Position numbers and translations under genes: made by a program | From: Candidatus Dechloromonas phosphorivorans | GTDB taxonomy: Bacteria > Pseudomonadota > Gammaproteobacteria > Burkholderiales > Rhodocyclaceae | Assembly (NCBI GenBank): GCA_016721185.1 | Contig: JADKIP010000012.1 | Coordinates: 434,001-498,000, forward strand | DNA length: 64,000 bases | Reading direction: 5' to 3' | In this document: positions 1 to 9,722 of the stretch, piece after piece | How positions within the stretch are numbered: the first letter of the stretch is position 1 | Layout of the letters: every line of letters starts with the position of its first letter | The notes under the pieces: generated by a model | Databases searched by the model: none | Told to the model about the DNA's origin: nothing | The model's input: the letters and a program-made list of their open reading frames with translations, nothing else

Positions 1-644
1 GAATTCAACGAGCTGATGGGCGACGAGTTCATCCGATGATCAACAAGGGCGGCGGTGCCGGGGTGCAGGTTACCGCATACACCCAGACGCTCTCGGACAT
101 CGAGGCCCGTATCGGCAACCGGGCCAAGGCCGGCCAGGTGGTCGGCAACTTCAACAACCTGTTCATGCTGCGCGTGCGCGAAACGGCCACAGCCGAGCTG
201 CTGACGCGGCAATTGCCCAAGGTCGAGGTATATGCGACGACGGTGATGAGCGGTGCCACCGACAGTTCGGACCCGAGCGGCAACACCGCCTTCACCTCCA
301 ACACCCAGGACCGCATCAGCAGCAACAGCGTGCCGCTGATCGAACCGGCGCACGTGGTCGGCCTGCCCAAGGGCCAGTGCATTGCGCTGATCGAGGGCGG
401 TCACCTGTGGAAGATCCGCATGCCACTGCCAGCGCCCGATCCGGACGAGGTGATGCCCAAGGACTTGCAGGAACTGGCGGGCTACATGCGACAGCACTAC
501 GTCGAGGCGAGCGAGTGGTGGGAGAACCAGAGCGTACCGGGCCTGCAGGAACGAGCCCTGCCCGATGATCTACTGGCGGACTTCCAGCGGATGGCCACCG
601 GCCAGGAGGCTGACGATGCAGCGGCGAAAGAAGACTCGCCATGA
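1..644 (+). pseudogene. traD: TraD-type conjugative coupling protein, C-terminal part
   Basis: This is the C-terminal end of the type IV coupling protein (VirD4/TraD family) of an ICEclc-like element; the N-terminus and ATPase core lie left of the window. In the family this inner-membrane ATPase brings the relaxase-DNA complex to the secretion channel. The segment NKGGGAGVQVTAYTQT, followed by a conserved C-terminal domain, is typical of the G-type ICE TraD. The reading frame breaks near position 34: the first 33 bases read EFNELMGDEFI in frame 1 and the protein continues in frame 3 from about 36, as if one C were missing from a CC run. The last codons overlap the start of the next gene (641), as in an operon. 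Stop at 642-644. Confidence 0.8.
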
Positions 645-1387
645 GCGATCCGGCCGTCGCCGCGCAGCGCCAGCAGGTTCGCCAGCAGGGGCTGATCGCC
701 GGCCTGGTGACGCTGCCGTTCAGGTTTTTCGGGGTGCTGTGCGGCTCGCTCTTCCTGTGCATCATGATCGAATGCGTCGGCATGCATTTCTTCTGGCCCG
801 AGGAAGGCTGGCACCACGCCCAGAACATGCTCAATCACGAACTGGCGTTGATGTCGGAGAGCTTCACGCGCAGCGTGCTGGTGCAGGAGCCTGGGCGCAG
901 CGCACGGCAACTCGTGGAATTGGCCTACGAATGGCTATTCGAGAAGAGTGGATTGATGGACTGGATACGGGATGCCGCCACGCAGTCCCGTGCTGGCGCT
1001 CAGGGCCAGGCCCATGACTTTCGCCACTACCTAGGGCAGGTCGTGCATGTCGAGGGCTACCTGATCGCCTCGGCCTACATGCTGCTGGTTTTTCTCGTGC
1101 GGCTGCTGGTGCTGACCCTGACCGTGCCGCTGTTCCTGCTGGCCGCCTTCGTGGGCCTGGTGGATGGCTTGGTGCGCCGGGACATACGCAGCTTCGGAGC
1201 CGGGCGGGAATCAGGCTTTCTCTACCACCGGGCCAAGGCCAGCCTGATGCCGCTGGCCGTGTTGCCATGGGTCGTCTATCTGGCGCTGCCGGTAAGCGTG
1301 CATCCGCTGCTGATTCTGCTTCCCAGCGCGGTGATGCTGGGAACGGCGGTGGACATTGCGGCGGGGACGTTCAAGAAGTACCTGTAA
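641..1387 (+). CDS. ICE membrane protein, TIGR03747 family (DUF4400-like)
   Basis: A 248-residue membrane protein of the integrating conjugative element membrane family TIGR03747, found directly after TraD in ICEclc-type elements. Hydrophobic segments are visible near residues 23-48, 133-160 and 200-235. The segment between the first two is rich in charged residues and probably lies on one side of the inner membrane. The start ATG (641) overlaps the TraD stop by four bases (ATGA), so translation is coupled. Its exact role in mating-pair formation is unknown. The reading frame is intact, unlike those of many neighbours. Confidence 0.8.
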   Translation: MSDPAVAAQRQQVRQQGLIAGLVTLPFRFFGVLCGSLFLCIMIECVGMHFFWPEEGWHHAQNMLNHELALMSESFTRSVLVQEPGRSARQLVELAYEWLFEKSGLMDWIRDAATQSRAGAQGQAHDFRHYLGQVVHVEGYLIASAYMLLVFLVRLLVLTLTVPLFLLAAFVGLVDGLVRRDIRSFGAGRESGFLYHRAKASLMPLAVLPWVVYLALPVSVHPLLILLPSAVMLGTAVDIAAGTFKKYL

Positions 1388-1649
1388 CTATATCGTTCTG
1401 GACGCCCTACCCCCATCAGGGAGCGGAATCGCATCTGATCTGACCGGATTGAAACGAACCGTTGCCGTTATTCGTTGGCACCGGAGGCCCACGGCAGGTT
1501 TCTGAGTTAAGCAGTCGCGCAGCATGCCCGCCCACTGACAACTGGTAGGCCCTGGCTGACATTCAGATGATCAACTAATTAAGTCAGCAATGCTGCCCGG
1601 TAACAGCCTTTCTTTAGCCATCCAAGAAGTCGCTAACCCCCAGCAGAAA
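1388..1649. other. Gene-free junction between transfer genes and cargo
   Basis: About 260 bases without a convincing gene. It marks the change from the GC-rich ICE backbone to a visibly more AT-rich cargo segment. I see no clear terminator or repeat apart from the operator-like palindromes that begin at 1650. Confidence 0.4.
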
Positions 1650-1684
1650 TTCCCGTTGCGGGAATATAGTTCCCATTTGTGGAA
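1650..1684 (+). promoter_or_regulatory. Tandem palindromic operator before higB
   Basis: Two 15-bp imperfect palindromes lie in tandem: TTCCCGTTGCGGGAA (1650-1664) and TTCCCATTTGTGGAA (1670-1684). Their starts are 20 bp apart, about two helical turns, so two dimers of one repressor would bind the same DNA face. They lie just upstream of the HigB-like start at 1693 or 1705. Autoregulation by the HigA-like HTH protein downstream is the likely use, by analogy with other higBA operons (inference). Confidence 0.6.
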
Positions 1685-1692
1685 CCTGTGAT

Positions 1693-1989
1693 ATGCTTGC
1701 GCTCATGATCTTGATCGGACGCAACCACCTCGTTGAGCACACCCAGCAGTTTCCCGCTGCACGGACGGCTTTGGCCATGTGGCAAGCCGTTGCTCAAAAA
1801 TCCTCCTGGCAAAACCAGGCTGATACGCAAGCAACCTTCCCGGCGGTCAAATTCTTAACGCCCAAGCTAGCCAGCTTTCATCCCATTGGGATTGATTGCG
1901 TCATAACAACACAAATTGCATTTAACACAGGAATCTTAATCGTGCTTGCTGTAACAAAACTCGAATCTCAGCAGACCCAAGAGTCGTAA
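1693..1989 (+). CDS. HigB-family mRNA interferase toxin-like protein
   Basis: A 98-residue protein whose N-terminal half (IGRNHLVEHTQQFP, then ALAMWQAV..SSWQNQADTQATF) matches the pattern of the HigB toxin family (PF09907), ribosome-dependent RNases of type II toxin-antitoxin systems. The second half is a weak match. It keeps an AFNTGILIVLAV strand, but the usual basic core strand before it looks scrambled, so it may be mutated or frameshifted. Start could be 1693 or the in-frame ATG at 1705. The stop lies one base before the next ATG (1991), which fits a toxin-first higBA order. The tandem palindromes at 1650-1684 would be its operator. Confidence 0.55.
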   Translation: MLALMILIGRNHLVEHTQQFPAARTALAMWQAVAQKSSWQNQADTQATFPAVKFLTPKLASFHPIGIDCVITTQIAFNTGILIVLAVTKLESQQTQES

Positions 1990-1990
1990 C

Positions 1991-3202
1991 ATGGAATTAC
2001 GCGTTATTCGTGACGAACTTCAATACGCAGCTCTTCTTGAGCAAGCTAAAGAGTTGGCCCTTTCCGACCCTCTTCCTAATAGCGAAGAAGCGGAACGTCT
2101 CGCATTGATATCAGTGCTTCTAGAAAATTTGAAGAGACGAGATTTAAGTTGAGGTTCCTGACCTGATTGATGCGGTTATCTACCGCCTTGCAGAACTGGG
2201 GTTAAAGCAAAAGACTTCGCCGAGATTCTTGGCAGCAAAAGCCGAGCATCCGAGGTTCTCACTCGCAAAAGGGGACTGACCATCGAGATGATTCGCACCA
2301 TCCACGAGCGCCTGATGATTCCTGCCGAGATATTAATTGGCCACCCAAAGCAGGAAGAGAAGGATGCTTCCGACATTGACTGGACGAAATTCCCTGTAAG
2401 GGAAATGCAAAAACGTGGCTGGTTTGACATGGATTTGGCAGAGGGGAAATCAGGGGAACAACTAATCCGCTCATTCTTCGCACGGACATCAGCAAACCGC
2501 TCACCAGTTCTCCTGCGCAAGACACTCAATGGAGTAAGCAAGGAAGAGAATCACTACGCAATCTACGCCTGGATAGCGAGAGTAATGATTCGTGCCCGAG
2601 AACTCAAAAACTCGGACTCCCGCTACATCCAGGGTTCGATCACCGACGAGTTTTTGAAGCAACTTGCCAAACTTAGTCGCTCGGACGATGGACCACTGCT
2701 GGCACGAGAGTTTCTGGCAATGAAAGGCGTGATTTTGGTCATAGAACCCCACCTCCCGAAAACAAAGTTAGACGGAGCGGCCATGCTTGACCAAGACGGA
2801 ACACCTATCATCGGGTTAACCCTTCGATACGACAGAATTGACTATTTCTGGTTCACACTGATGCACGAATTGGTTCACGTCCAACGTCATCTTGGACGCC
2901 AGAGCACTGCTTTTGTTGATGAAGATGATTTGAGCCACGAAGACGAGCGAGAGCTTGAGGCAAATATCCTTGCAGCCGAAGCATTCATACCTCGTCAAAT
3001 TTGGAAAAGCAGTGAAGCTTATCGGACAAAGCGCAGCGAAGCGGTAGTCAAGCTTGCAAATGCACTGATGATACATCCAGCGATTGTCGCTGGAAGAATT
3101 CAAAGAGAATCGGGGAAATACAACATTCTGAAGGAATTCGCTTCCAGTCAGAGCATCAAGTCAGTTTTCAATCTTTCCGCAGCAGGTGAATCAAATGAAT
3201 GA
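1991..3202 (+). pseudogene. HigA-like HTH fused to ImmA/IrrE metallopeptidase, frameshifted
   Basis: The order is an N-terminal HigA-like segment starting MELRVIRDELQYAALL, an XRE helix-turn-helix (KDFAEILGSKSRASEVLTRK, about 2206-2265), a linker, and an ImmA/IrrE zinc peptidase domain. The peptidase has HELVH (around 2863-2877) and a downstream acidic helix ELEANILAAEAFIP. ImmA/IrrE proteins cleave repressors, so here the antitoxin/repressor and the protease share one chain. As read, the frame from 1991 stops at 2152. One added base at each of three short runs (near 2130, 2150 and 2212) would restore a continuous protein. The intact part translates from 2288 on. The stop overlaps the Beta gene start (3195) by eight bases. 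Confidence 0.65.
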
Positions 3203-3628
3203 ATTCGTCTACACCCCGATTGTAAAAACCAAGCGTGGCGAAGCCAAAGCACTTATCGAGTTGGATGGCTCCGTAAGGAAAAAAATCATTCCGTTCTTTG
3301 ATGTTCTGGCGCTCAAAGCTGACTCCCAAAATGGAAACGATGTCCATGAACACATGGTCAAGCAGTCACTCAACATCATTGCAGCTTGGAAGCAAAAAGG
3401 CCTCTGCTATGTCGACCTTTTTGACGTAACCCCAACCGCCCGAGGTCTCAATGGAAGCCACCCAGCAACGATTGTTCATGAAAAGATCTCGTCGAACTTG
3501 GTGGACGCAATACCAGTTGTCGGTATCGAGCGGGATATCGCATATAAGCTAGCCATTCGAAGCGTCATAGCCTCTGGCGTAAGCGCGATAGCCATACGAC
3601 TCGACACTGAAGATATTCAACTGCCTAG

Positions 3629-5150
3629 CAGCCTGTCGGACTACTGCAGTGCAAATGGGATAATGCGTACCTGCCCACCGAAACCCGTCCGAGAAATGAG
3701 CCGCTTCCACCCTGTTGACCGCCAGACCGGCTACCTGCTTCCCCCTCGGTCGATGAATGGCTCCCGGAAGACCACCTTGCCCGGTTTATTGTTGAAGTGG
3801 TTGATCGGCTCGATGTTAGCGCCTTGGAGAAAGCCTACGCAGGTCGGGGCAGCGCGGCGTCACCCTCCGTGTTGCTGTCGTTGCTGGTGTATGGGTACGC
3901 CACCGGGGTGTTCTCGAGCCGGAAGCTTGAACGGGCAACCTATGACTCGGTGGCATTTCGCTTCATTGCGTACGGCACGCACCCTGACCATGACACGCTG
4001 GCGACCTTTCGCCGACGCTTTCTCGACGAGTTGGCGGGGTTGTTCGTGCAAGTGCTGGAGATGGCTCGGGAAATGAAGCTCCTGAAGCTGGGCACCCTCA
4101 GTCTGACGGCACCAAGGTCAAAGCGAATGCCTCCCGCCACAGCGCCCTGTCGCATGGCCACATTGAACAGTTGGAAATCCAGCTCAAAGCGGAAGTCGCG
4201 TCTTTGCTGGCGCTGGCCGAACAAGCCGACCAATCGGCGGTGCCGGACGGGATGAATTTACCCGCGGAAATTGCTCGGCGCCAGGCACGACTGGAAGCCA
4301 TGGCGGCAGCCAAGGTCAAGATCGAGGAACGAGCCAAGGCACGCTTCGAGAAAGAACAGGCCGAGTACGAGGCCAAGCTGGCGCATCGCGAACAGAAGGC
4401 CAAGGAAAGCGGCAAGAGCCCGGCGGCAAGCCGCCGAAACCGCCGGTTGCCGGGCCGAAGGCGCAAGACCAGCTCAATCTGACCGATGAGCAATCCCGCA
4501 TCATGCCGGTGCCCGGCGGTGGTTTTAACCAAGCGTACAACGCCCAGGCTGCGGTCGATACAAGCAGTATGCTGGTCGTCTCACTGACCGTCACGCAAGC
4601 CTGCAATGACAAGGAACAGGTAGTGCCGATGCTTGCGCAACTGGCCGCGCTGCCTGCCTCGCTGGGTCAGCCGAAGGAACTCCTGGCGGACACGGGTTTC
4701 TGCAGCGCCAAGAACGTCGAGGCCTGTGAGGCGTGCAGCATTGACCCGTTCATTGCGGTGAAGCGGGACGAGCATCATCCGGCGCCGCAGGAACGCTTTT
4801 TACCGAGCCGGCCGCCTTGCCGGCTGATGCAACGCCCGCCCAGGCCGGTGGCGCACAAGCTGAAAACCAAGGCCGGCCGCGCGCTCTATGCCCTGCGCAA
4901 GCAAACCGTCGAACCCGTGTTCGGCATCATCAAGTCCGTGCTCGATTCCGTCAGTTCTCCTGCGCGGCCTGAAGAAAGTCTCGGGAGAATGGACGCTGGT
5001 TTGCCTCGCGTGGAACTTGAAACGCATGGCCGTATTGCGTCCGCAGTAGCAAAAACACGGGGAAATCGTGCGTCTTCAGGCAAAAATCAGCAAACTCCTG
5101 CCTTGCAGCCTCAATTTCTTTGACCTGGTCGGCTCAAGTCCGACAGGCTG
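3629..5150 (+). mobile_element. IS1182-like insertion sequence, copy 1
   Basis: A 1522-bp element whose ends share a 14-bp inverted repeat beginning CAGCCTGTCGGACT (left end 3629, right end 5150). It is flanked by CTAG on both sides (3625-3628 and 5151-5154), consistent with a 4-bp target duplication. It carries one transposase gene in the same direction as the interrupted Beta gene. A nearly identical copy lies in the opposite orientation at 7607-9129. The family assignment rests on the transposase protein. Confidence 0.88.
3696..5049 (+). pseudogene. IS1182-family transposase, frameshifted (copy 1)
   Basis: A DDE transposase of the IS1182 type. It begins MSRFHPVDRQTGYLLPP, then a DUF772-like N-terminal domain (SVLLSLLVYGYATGVFSSRKLER), a long Lys/Glu/Ala-rich coiled-coil insertion (about 4270-4430), and the catalytic part with NQAYNAQAAVD and LLADTGF, ending LKRMAVLRPQ. 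The frame shifts at least near 3750, 4105, 4415, 4795 and 4950, so no full-length enzyme can be made from this copy. The first shift (run of C near 3750) is shared with copy 2 and so predates their separation or reflects the same miscall. Confidence 0.8.
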
Positions 5151-5946
5151 CTAGCTTGTTGGCACATCGAATCTCTCAACTGGTAGCCGAACTCGGGGCA
5201 ACTGGAATCCCGCTGCATATTTTCATGGACTTTCGTTCGATTGAGCTCGTTGCCACCGACACCATTCAGTTGCAGTGTTCAAAGGCGCTGAACGAACTAC
5301 GAAAACTCAATCCTGCCAGAATCGTTTTCGCAGCCTCAGCGATCGTTCCGAATATGGCAAAATTTAAGCGGAACACGTTGAATCGCGTAGCGCGCAGAGA
5401 TTTTCTGACCTGGAATTTGATGGCCCACTCTCATCTGGACCTGGACTACGCGGACTACGGAGTAGTTCACCCTGATTATTTCGACTTTGACCCACGGATG
5501 ATCAAGCCTGCCGCCAAGATTCGCTATACGGCGGATTCCGAATGGTTAATTGTGAAGGGTTCGTGTTGGCGAGACGACACTTCGCAGCACCACTCTTTAT
5601 CGAAGATGCTTCTGGCAAAAAACGAGTTCAGAGATGATGGTTGCTGGGGGTCGCAATACATAAAATCAGCGGCACTCGGCAGGCCAAAGTACGGAACCCT
5701 GGAGACATGGGTAACAATTGACCAAAACGCGCATATTACCCACACGGTGAAACAGTTGGCCGCCGTCTCGGCAGCAATGAAAGGCAATGCGGACCAAACC
5801 AACGCATCTGTCGATTTCTAGCCATCGGCTGATGGCCGATTGATGTCTATCCGCCCGTGTTCCGGTGTAATGAGACCATGCGGTCAACACAGTTGAGACT
5901 CCGCAATCAGGGCTAAAATTGCTCTCAAGACCTGTCGTGAGAGGGC

Positions 5947-7240
5947 TTATCGTCTCAGTAATACGCTGGCAGCCATTAGCTGCTCATGCTCGAAGGCCGG
6001 CGCAAAATCATCCAGCTCTGCCTGCCGCAAACCCACATCTGCGCTGAGTGCCACCTGCCGCCAGTTCGCCACCGCTGCATGCACTTCGGCCAGGATGGCG
6101 CGAGCTTGGGCTTCGTCCAACCCGAAATAGGCGGCGCGCGCCAGCAGCATGCCCAGATCGGTGATCGGCCCATCCTGCTCGGACAGCCAGGTCTTCGATT
6201 CCTGTTCCTTGTCCGGGAATGGATTTATGTCAAAGGCCGGAGCCAAGCGCCATTGGCCGTGGGCCACGTGCAGGAAACCGTGGTTCTGCAGGTGGTCGTC
6301 GACGTTGGTGATCAGCAGGTTGAATACCAGCCGGCGCCAGAGTTGCCGCACATCCTGCGTTGGAGCATGGCCGGGCGCGGATGGCGTCGGCGATCTCGGT
6401 GTAGCTGCGATCTTCCTCGCGCGAAGCCTGCAGTAGCGACGCGGCGGATTGATACGGGATGCGGCCATCCGCTTGGTCGCGATCGAATCGGCTGATAACG
6501 GCCACCGGCACCTCGCCCAGCAAAACGATCCGTGCCTGCGCCGCATCAATACCTGCCAATGCCGCCAGCTTCAAGGCCAGAACCTCGCCACGGGTGACAC
6601 TGCGAGCGTCGCCCACGCTCGGGAACTTGCCGATGGCGAGTCTGCCGTCCTCGTCCACCAGTGTGCACTTGGGCCGCATGCCGCCCAGCGACGTGCCTTT
6701 GCCCTGCAGATAACGCAAATCCTCGGCCGTTTCATCGCCACGCTCGACCGCCCGGCTGGCCAGAAAGACCCGCTCCAGTTCTATCAACGGAGGTGTGCTG
6801 CGCTGCCCGCTCATCGTCGTCCGCTGCCAGCTGCCATTCGGGTCGCGCAGGCGCAGCGCGCCAACCCGGCTGAAGTCATCCACCGCGAGCAGGTAGTCCA
6901 GTTCCGTCAGGGCAGGCAGTCGCGGATCGTCCTTGCGCCGTTTGGCGTGATCTCGGGCGATGACGCGGCGGCCCCAGGCATCGGGTGCGGTGTCGGCGAT
7001 AGCGCCATGGAATACCGAATCATGGAGCGAGGCCGCCTTGTGTGACTGGTGTCCAGCCATCAGTTGCAGATCGGCCGAGACGTTGAAACGTGCCGTGCTC
7101 GCCAACCAGTCCTCGTCATAGGCAAAGGCGCTATTCTCGCGCCGCCCTTGGCGGACATACACGAGCGAACCCACCGGCACGCCCGCTTTGCCGATACAGA
7201 GCTGAACCTGCCGGCGGATCGAAGTGACAGCCACCTTCAC
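5947..7240 (-). pseudogene. hipA: HipA-family serine/threonine kinase toxin, frameshifted
   Basis: A HipA-type toxin kinase of a hipBA module; family members phosphorylate glutamyl-tRNA synthetase or related targets. The N-terminal lobe (GSLVYVRQGR..FAYDEDWL) and the kinase core (GGMRPKCTLVDEDGRLAIGKFPS) are in one frame, down to ADAIRAR near 6372. The rest continues in another frame to 5947. That part carries the catalytic ITNVDDHLQNHGF and metal-binding AFDINPFPD motifs. One base appears to be missing at the junction. Both motifs are preserved, so decay is recent or a miscall. The start ATG (7240) overlaps the end of hipB by four bases. Confidence 0.78.
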
Positions 7241-7560
7241 AGCGCCCCCGAGGTGGCAGGCTTGCTGCGTACCCGCTTGGGCAGGCGCTCATCCATCAGC
7301 GTCAGGCCTATGTCGTCCCTGGCCGTATCCAGGAGATTTTCCAGCGACTGGATTTCGCCGAAGACATGCAGAGCGCGAGCGAAGAAGTGGATGGGTACCC
7401 GCACATCGCCTTTCTCCATGCGCCGCACGGTAGACAGGGAGGCGCCCATGCGCTCGGCCAGCGAGGCCTGGGAGATATGTCGCCGTCGGCGCGCCAGTGA
7501 AATGTCGGCACCGAATTTCCGGATCGCCCGTTCGACGGGCAGCGGGATGGGGGAGTCCAT
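7237..7560 (-). CDS. hipB: HipB-like antitoxin, XRE-family regulator
   Basis: A 107-residue protein from MDSPIPLPVE with an XRE helix-turn-helix (ISLARRRRHISQASLAERMGASLSTVRRME). It sits immediately before hipA with a four-base overlap, the standard antitoxin position. HipB normally binds HipA and represses the operon. An upstream in-frame ATG at 7587 is possible, but 7560 fits the family length better. The upstream DNA is cut by the second IS copy at 7607, only about 45 bases from the start, so the native promoter or operator is probably displaced. Transcription may now start from the IS end. Confidence 0.75.
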   Translation of the reverse strand: MDSPIPLPVERAIRKFGADISLARRRRHISQASLAERMGASLSTVRRMEKGDVRVPIHFFARALHVFGEIQSLENLLDTARDDIGLTLMDERLPKRVRSKPATSGAL

Positions 7561-7606
7561 GGCAAGTGTTCCGATGAGAGCGATCATGATTCGTAGAAGT
7601 CTCTAG

Positions 7607-9129
7607 CAGCCTGTCGGACTTGAGCCGACCAGGTCAAAGAAATTGAGGCTGCAAGGCAGGAGTTTGCTGATTTTTGCCTGAAGACGCACGATTTCCCCGT
7701 GTTTTTGCTACTGCGGACGCAATACGGCCATGCGTTTCAAGTTCCACGCGAGGCAAACCAGCGTCCATTCTCCCGAGACTTTCTTCAGGCCGCGCAGGAG
7801 AACTGACGGAATCCGAGCACGGATTCTGATGATGCCGAACACGGGTTCGACGGTTTGCTTGCGCAGGGCATAGAGCGCGCGGCCGGCCTCGGTTTTCAGC
7901 TTGTGCGCCATGACCTGGGGGGCGTTGCATCAGCCGGCAAGGCGGCCGGCTCGGTAAAGCGTTCCTGCGGCGCCGGATGATGCTCGTCCCGCTTCACCGC
8001 AATGAACGGGTCAATGCTGCACGCCTCACAGGCCTCGACGTTCTTGGCGCTGTAGAAACCCAGTGTCCGCCAGGAGTTCCTTCGGCTGACCCAGCGAGGC
8101 AGGCAGCGCGGCCAGTTGCGCAAGCATCGGCACTACCTGTTCCTTGTCATTGCAGGCTTGCGTGACGGTCAGTGAGACGACCAGCATACTGCTTTGTATC
8201 GACCGCAGCCTGGGCGTTGTACGCTTGGTTAAAACCACCGCCGGGCACCGGCATGATGCGGGATTGCTCATCGGTCAGATTGAGCTGGTCTTGCGCCTTC
8301 GGCCCGGCAACCGGCGGTTTCGGCGGGCTTGCCGCCGGGCTTGCCGCTTTCCTTGGCCTTCTGTTCGCGATGCGCCAGCTTGGCCTCGTACTCGGCCTGT
8401 TCTTTCTCGAAGCGTGCCTTGGCTCGTTCCTCGATCTTGACCTTGGCTGCCGCCATGGCTTCCAGTCGTGCCTGGCGCCGAGCAATTTCCGCGGGTAAAT
8501 CATCCCGTCCGGCACCGCCGATTGGTCGGCTTGTTCGGCCAGCGCCAGCAAAGACGCGACTTCCGCTTTGAGCTGGATTTCCAACTGTTCAATGTGGCCA
8601 TGCGACAGGGCGCTGTGGCGGGAGGCATTCGCTTTGACCTTGGTGCCGTCCAGACTGAGGGTGCCCAGCTTCAGGAGCTTCATTTCCCGAGCCATCTCCA
8701 GCACTTGCACGAACAACCCCGCCAACTCGTCGAGAAAGCGTCGGCGAAAGGTCGCCAGCGTGTCATGGTCAGGGTGCGTGCCGGCCGCAATGAAGCGAAA
8801 TGCCACCGAGTCATAGGTTGCCCGTTCAAGCTTCCGGCTCGAGAACACCCCGGTGGCGTACCCATACACCAGCAACGACAGCAACACGGAGGGGTGATAC
8901 GCCGCGCTGCCCCGACCTGCGTAGGCTTTCTCAAGGCGCTAACATCGAGCCGATCAACCACTTCAACAATAAACCGGGCAAGGTGGTCTTCCGGGAGCCA
9001 TTCATCGACCGAGGGGGAAGCAGGTAGCCGGTCTGGCGGTCAACGGGGTGGAAGCGGCTCATTTCTCGGACGGGTTTCGGTGGGCAGGTACGCATTATCC
9101 CATTTGCACTGCAGTAGTCCGACAGGCTG
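7607..9129 (-). mobile_element. IS1182-like insertion sequence, copy 2 (inverted)
   Basis: A 1523-bp second copy in the opposite orientation to copy 1, with the same terminal inverted repeats and CTAG at both flanks (7603-7606 and 9130-9133). The two copies differ by scattered substitutions and single-base indels. Together they bracket the 3' part of the Beta gene and hipBA. Each copy has its own CTAG flanks, so two independent insertions explain the layout as well as a composite transposon does. Confidence 0.88.
7708..9062 (-). pseudogene. IS1182-family transposase, frameshifted (copy 2)
   Basis: The same transposase as in copy 1, read leftward from MSRFHPVDRQTGY. The best preserved stretch is about 8390-8887, with LDGTKVKANASRHS intact where copy 1 is shifted. 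Frame breaks occur near 9008, 8930, 8900, 8495, 8200 and 8050. Because the breaks fall at partly different places in the two copies, most arose after duplication. Neither copy alone should be active. Confidence 0.78.
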
Positions 9130-9133
9130 CTAG

Positions 9134-9353
9134 GGGATCGATTCTATACGAGCATGGGTGAATTTAAAATAACAATTCCAAACAGAACGCTTATGGCCAA
9201 AAACGACTCGTGTCGAAGTGTTATTTCGATTGCTCACCTTGACGCTGTTCCGCCAGGACATCAATCCGGTCATCCGTTGATTCTCTTTCCCTGCTGCGAG
9301 CACTGAGCGCCCACCCCAGCATCACGTCATTCGCCTCAACCGGGAATGGCACG
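9134..9353. other. Gene-free stretch before the mating-pair operon
   Basis: About 220 bases between the IS end and the RAQPRD gene. The first third is AT-rich (GGGTGAATTTAAAATAACAA) and resembles the upstream region of hipB cut by the IS. I see no gene. It must now contain, or lie next to, the promoter of the long transfer operon that starts at 9354, unless that is transcribed from further left. Confidence 0.35.
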
Positions 9354-9722
9354 ATGGGACAGACCTGCCGCAACACCTTCGCATGGCCGCATACGTTGGC
9401 CACGCTGCCTTGTGCGCTCGTCCTGATCTGCGCGCCCCTGCAACCCGCCCATGCCACCGACGACGCGCCCGAGCATGAGCGCCTCGCGGCCCTCGTGCGC
9501 CAGATCGAACTGGCCGACCGTCTCGCCGAACACACGGCCAGCACAGCACCGCAGGAACGCGCCCGCTATCACTTCGACTATGACCGGCTGCGCAGCGACC
9601 TGCAGCGCGTACGCACCGGTCTGCAGGATTACCTCGTTCCCCAGCGTGCCCAGCCCCGCGACCCGATTCCGTTGAGTGGCGACTACCTGCGTCGCGATGC
9701 ATCCGAGAAGGTTTCTCCATGA
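9354..9722 (+). CDS. RAQPRD family ICE protein (TIGR01690-like)
   Basis: A 122-residue secreted or periplasmic protein with an N-terminal hydrophobic signal (LATLPCALVLICAPLQPAHA), a charged helical middle (HERLAALVRQIELADRLAEH) and the family signature QRAQPRDPIPLSGDYL near the C-terminus. RAQPRD proteins are found at the head of the G-type T4SS gene cluster; molecular role unknown. It overlaps the next gene by four bases. The start codon is the only nearby in-frame ATG. Confidence 0.8.
   Translation: MGQTCRNTFAWPHTLATLPCALVLICAPLQPAHATDDAPEHERLAALVRQIELADRLAEHTASTAPQERARYHFDYDRLRSDLQRVRTGLQDYLVPQRAQPRDPIPLSGDYLRRDASEKVSP

Larger units (their letters stand above)
3195..5821 (+). pseudogene. 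Beta family protein (PF14350-like), split by an insertion sequence
   Basis: The first part runs 3195-3628 (MNEFVYTPIVKTKRGE...), the second 5155-5821. The pieces resemble the Beta protein family of phage and mobile-element origin, function unknown, often paired with HTH or peptidase genes. Removing the IS together with one copy of its CTAG duplication joins the halves exactly in frame (...DIQLP-SLLAHRISQLV...) and gives a 366-residue protein with no other defect. The start ATG has AGGTGA seven bases upstream and overlaps the peptidase gene end, so the three cargo genes formed one operon. The clean junction suggests a recent insertion. Confidence 0.65.

Noticed and set aside
3625..9133. Composite transposon carrying hipBA
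   Set aside because: Each IS copy has its own CTAG flanks and both transposases are frameshifted. The left copy lies inside the Beta gene, whose 3' half lies between the copies, so hipBA did not arrive as a unit with both IS copies.
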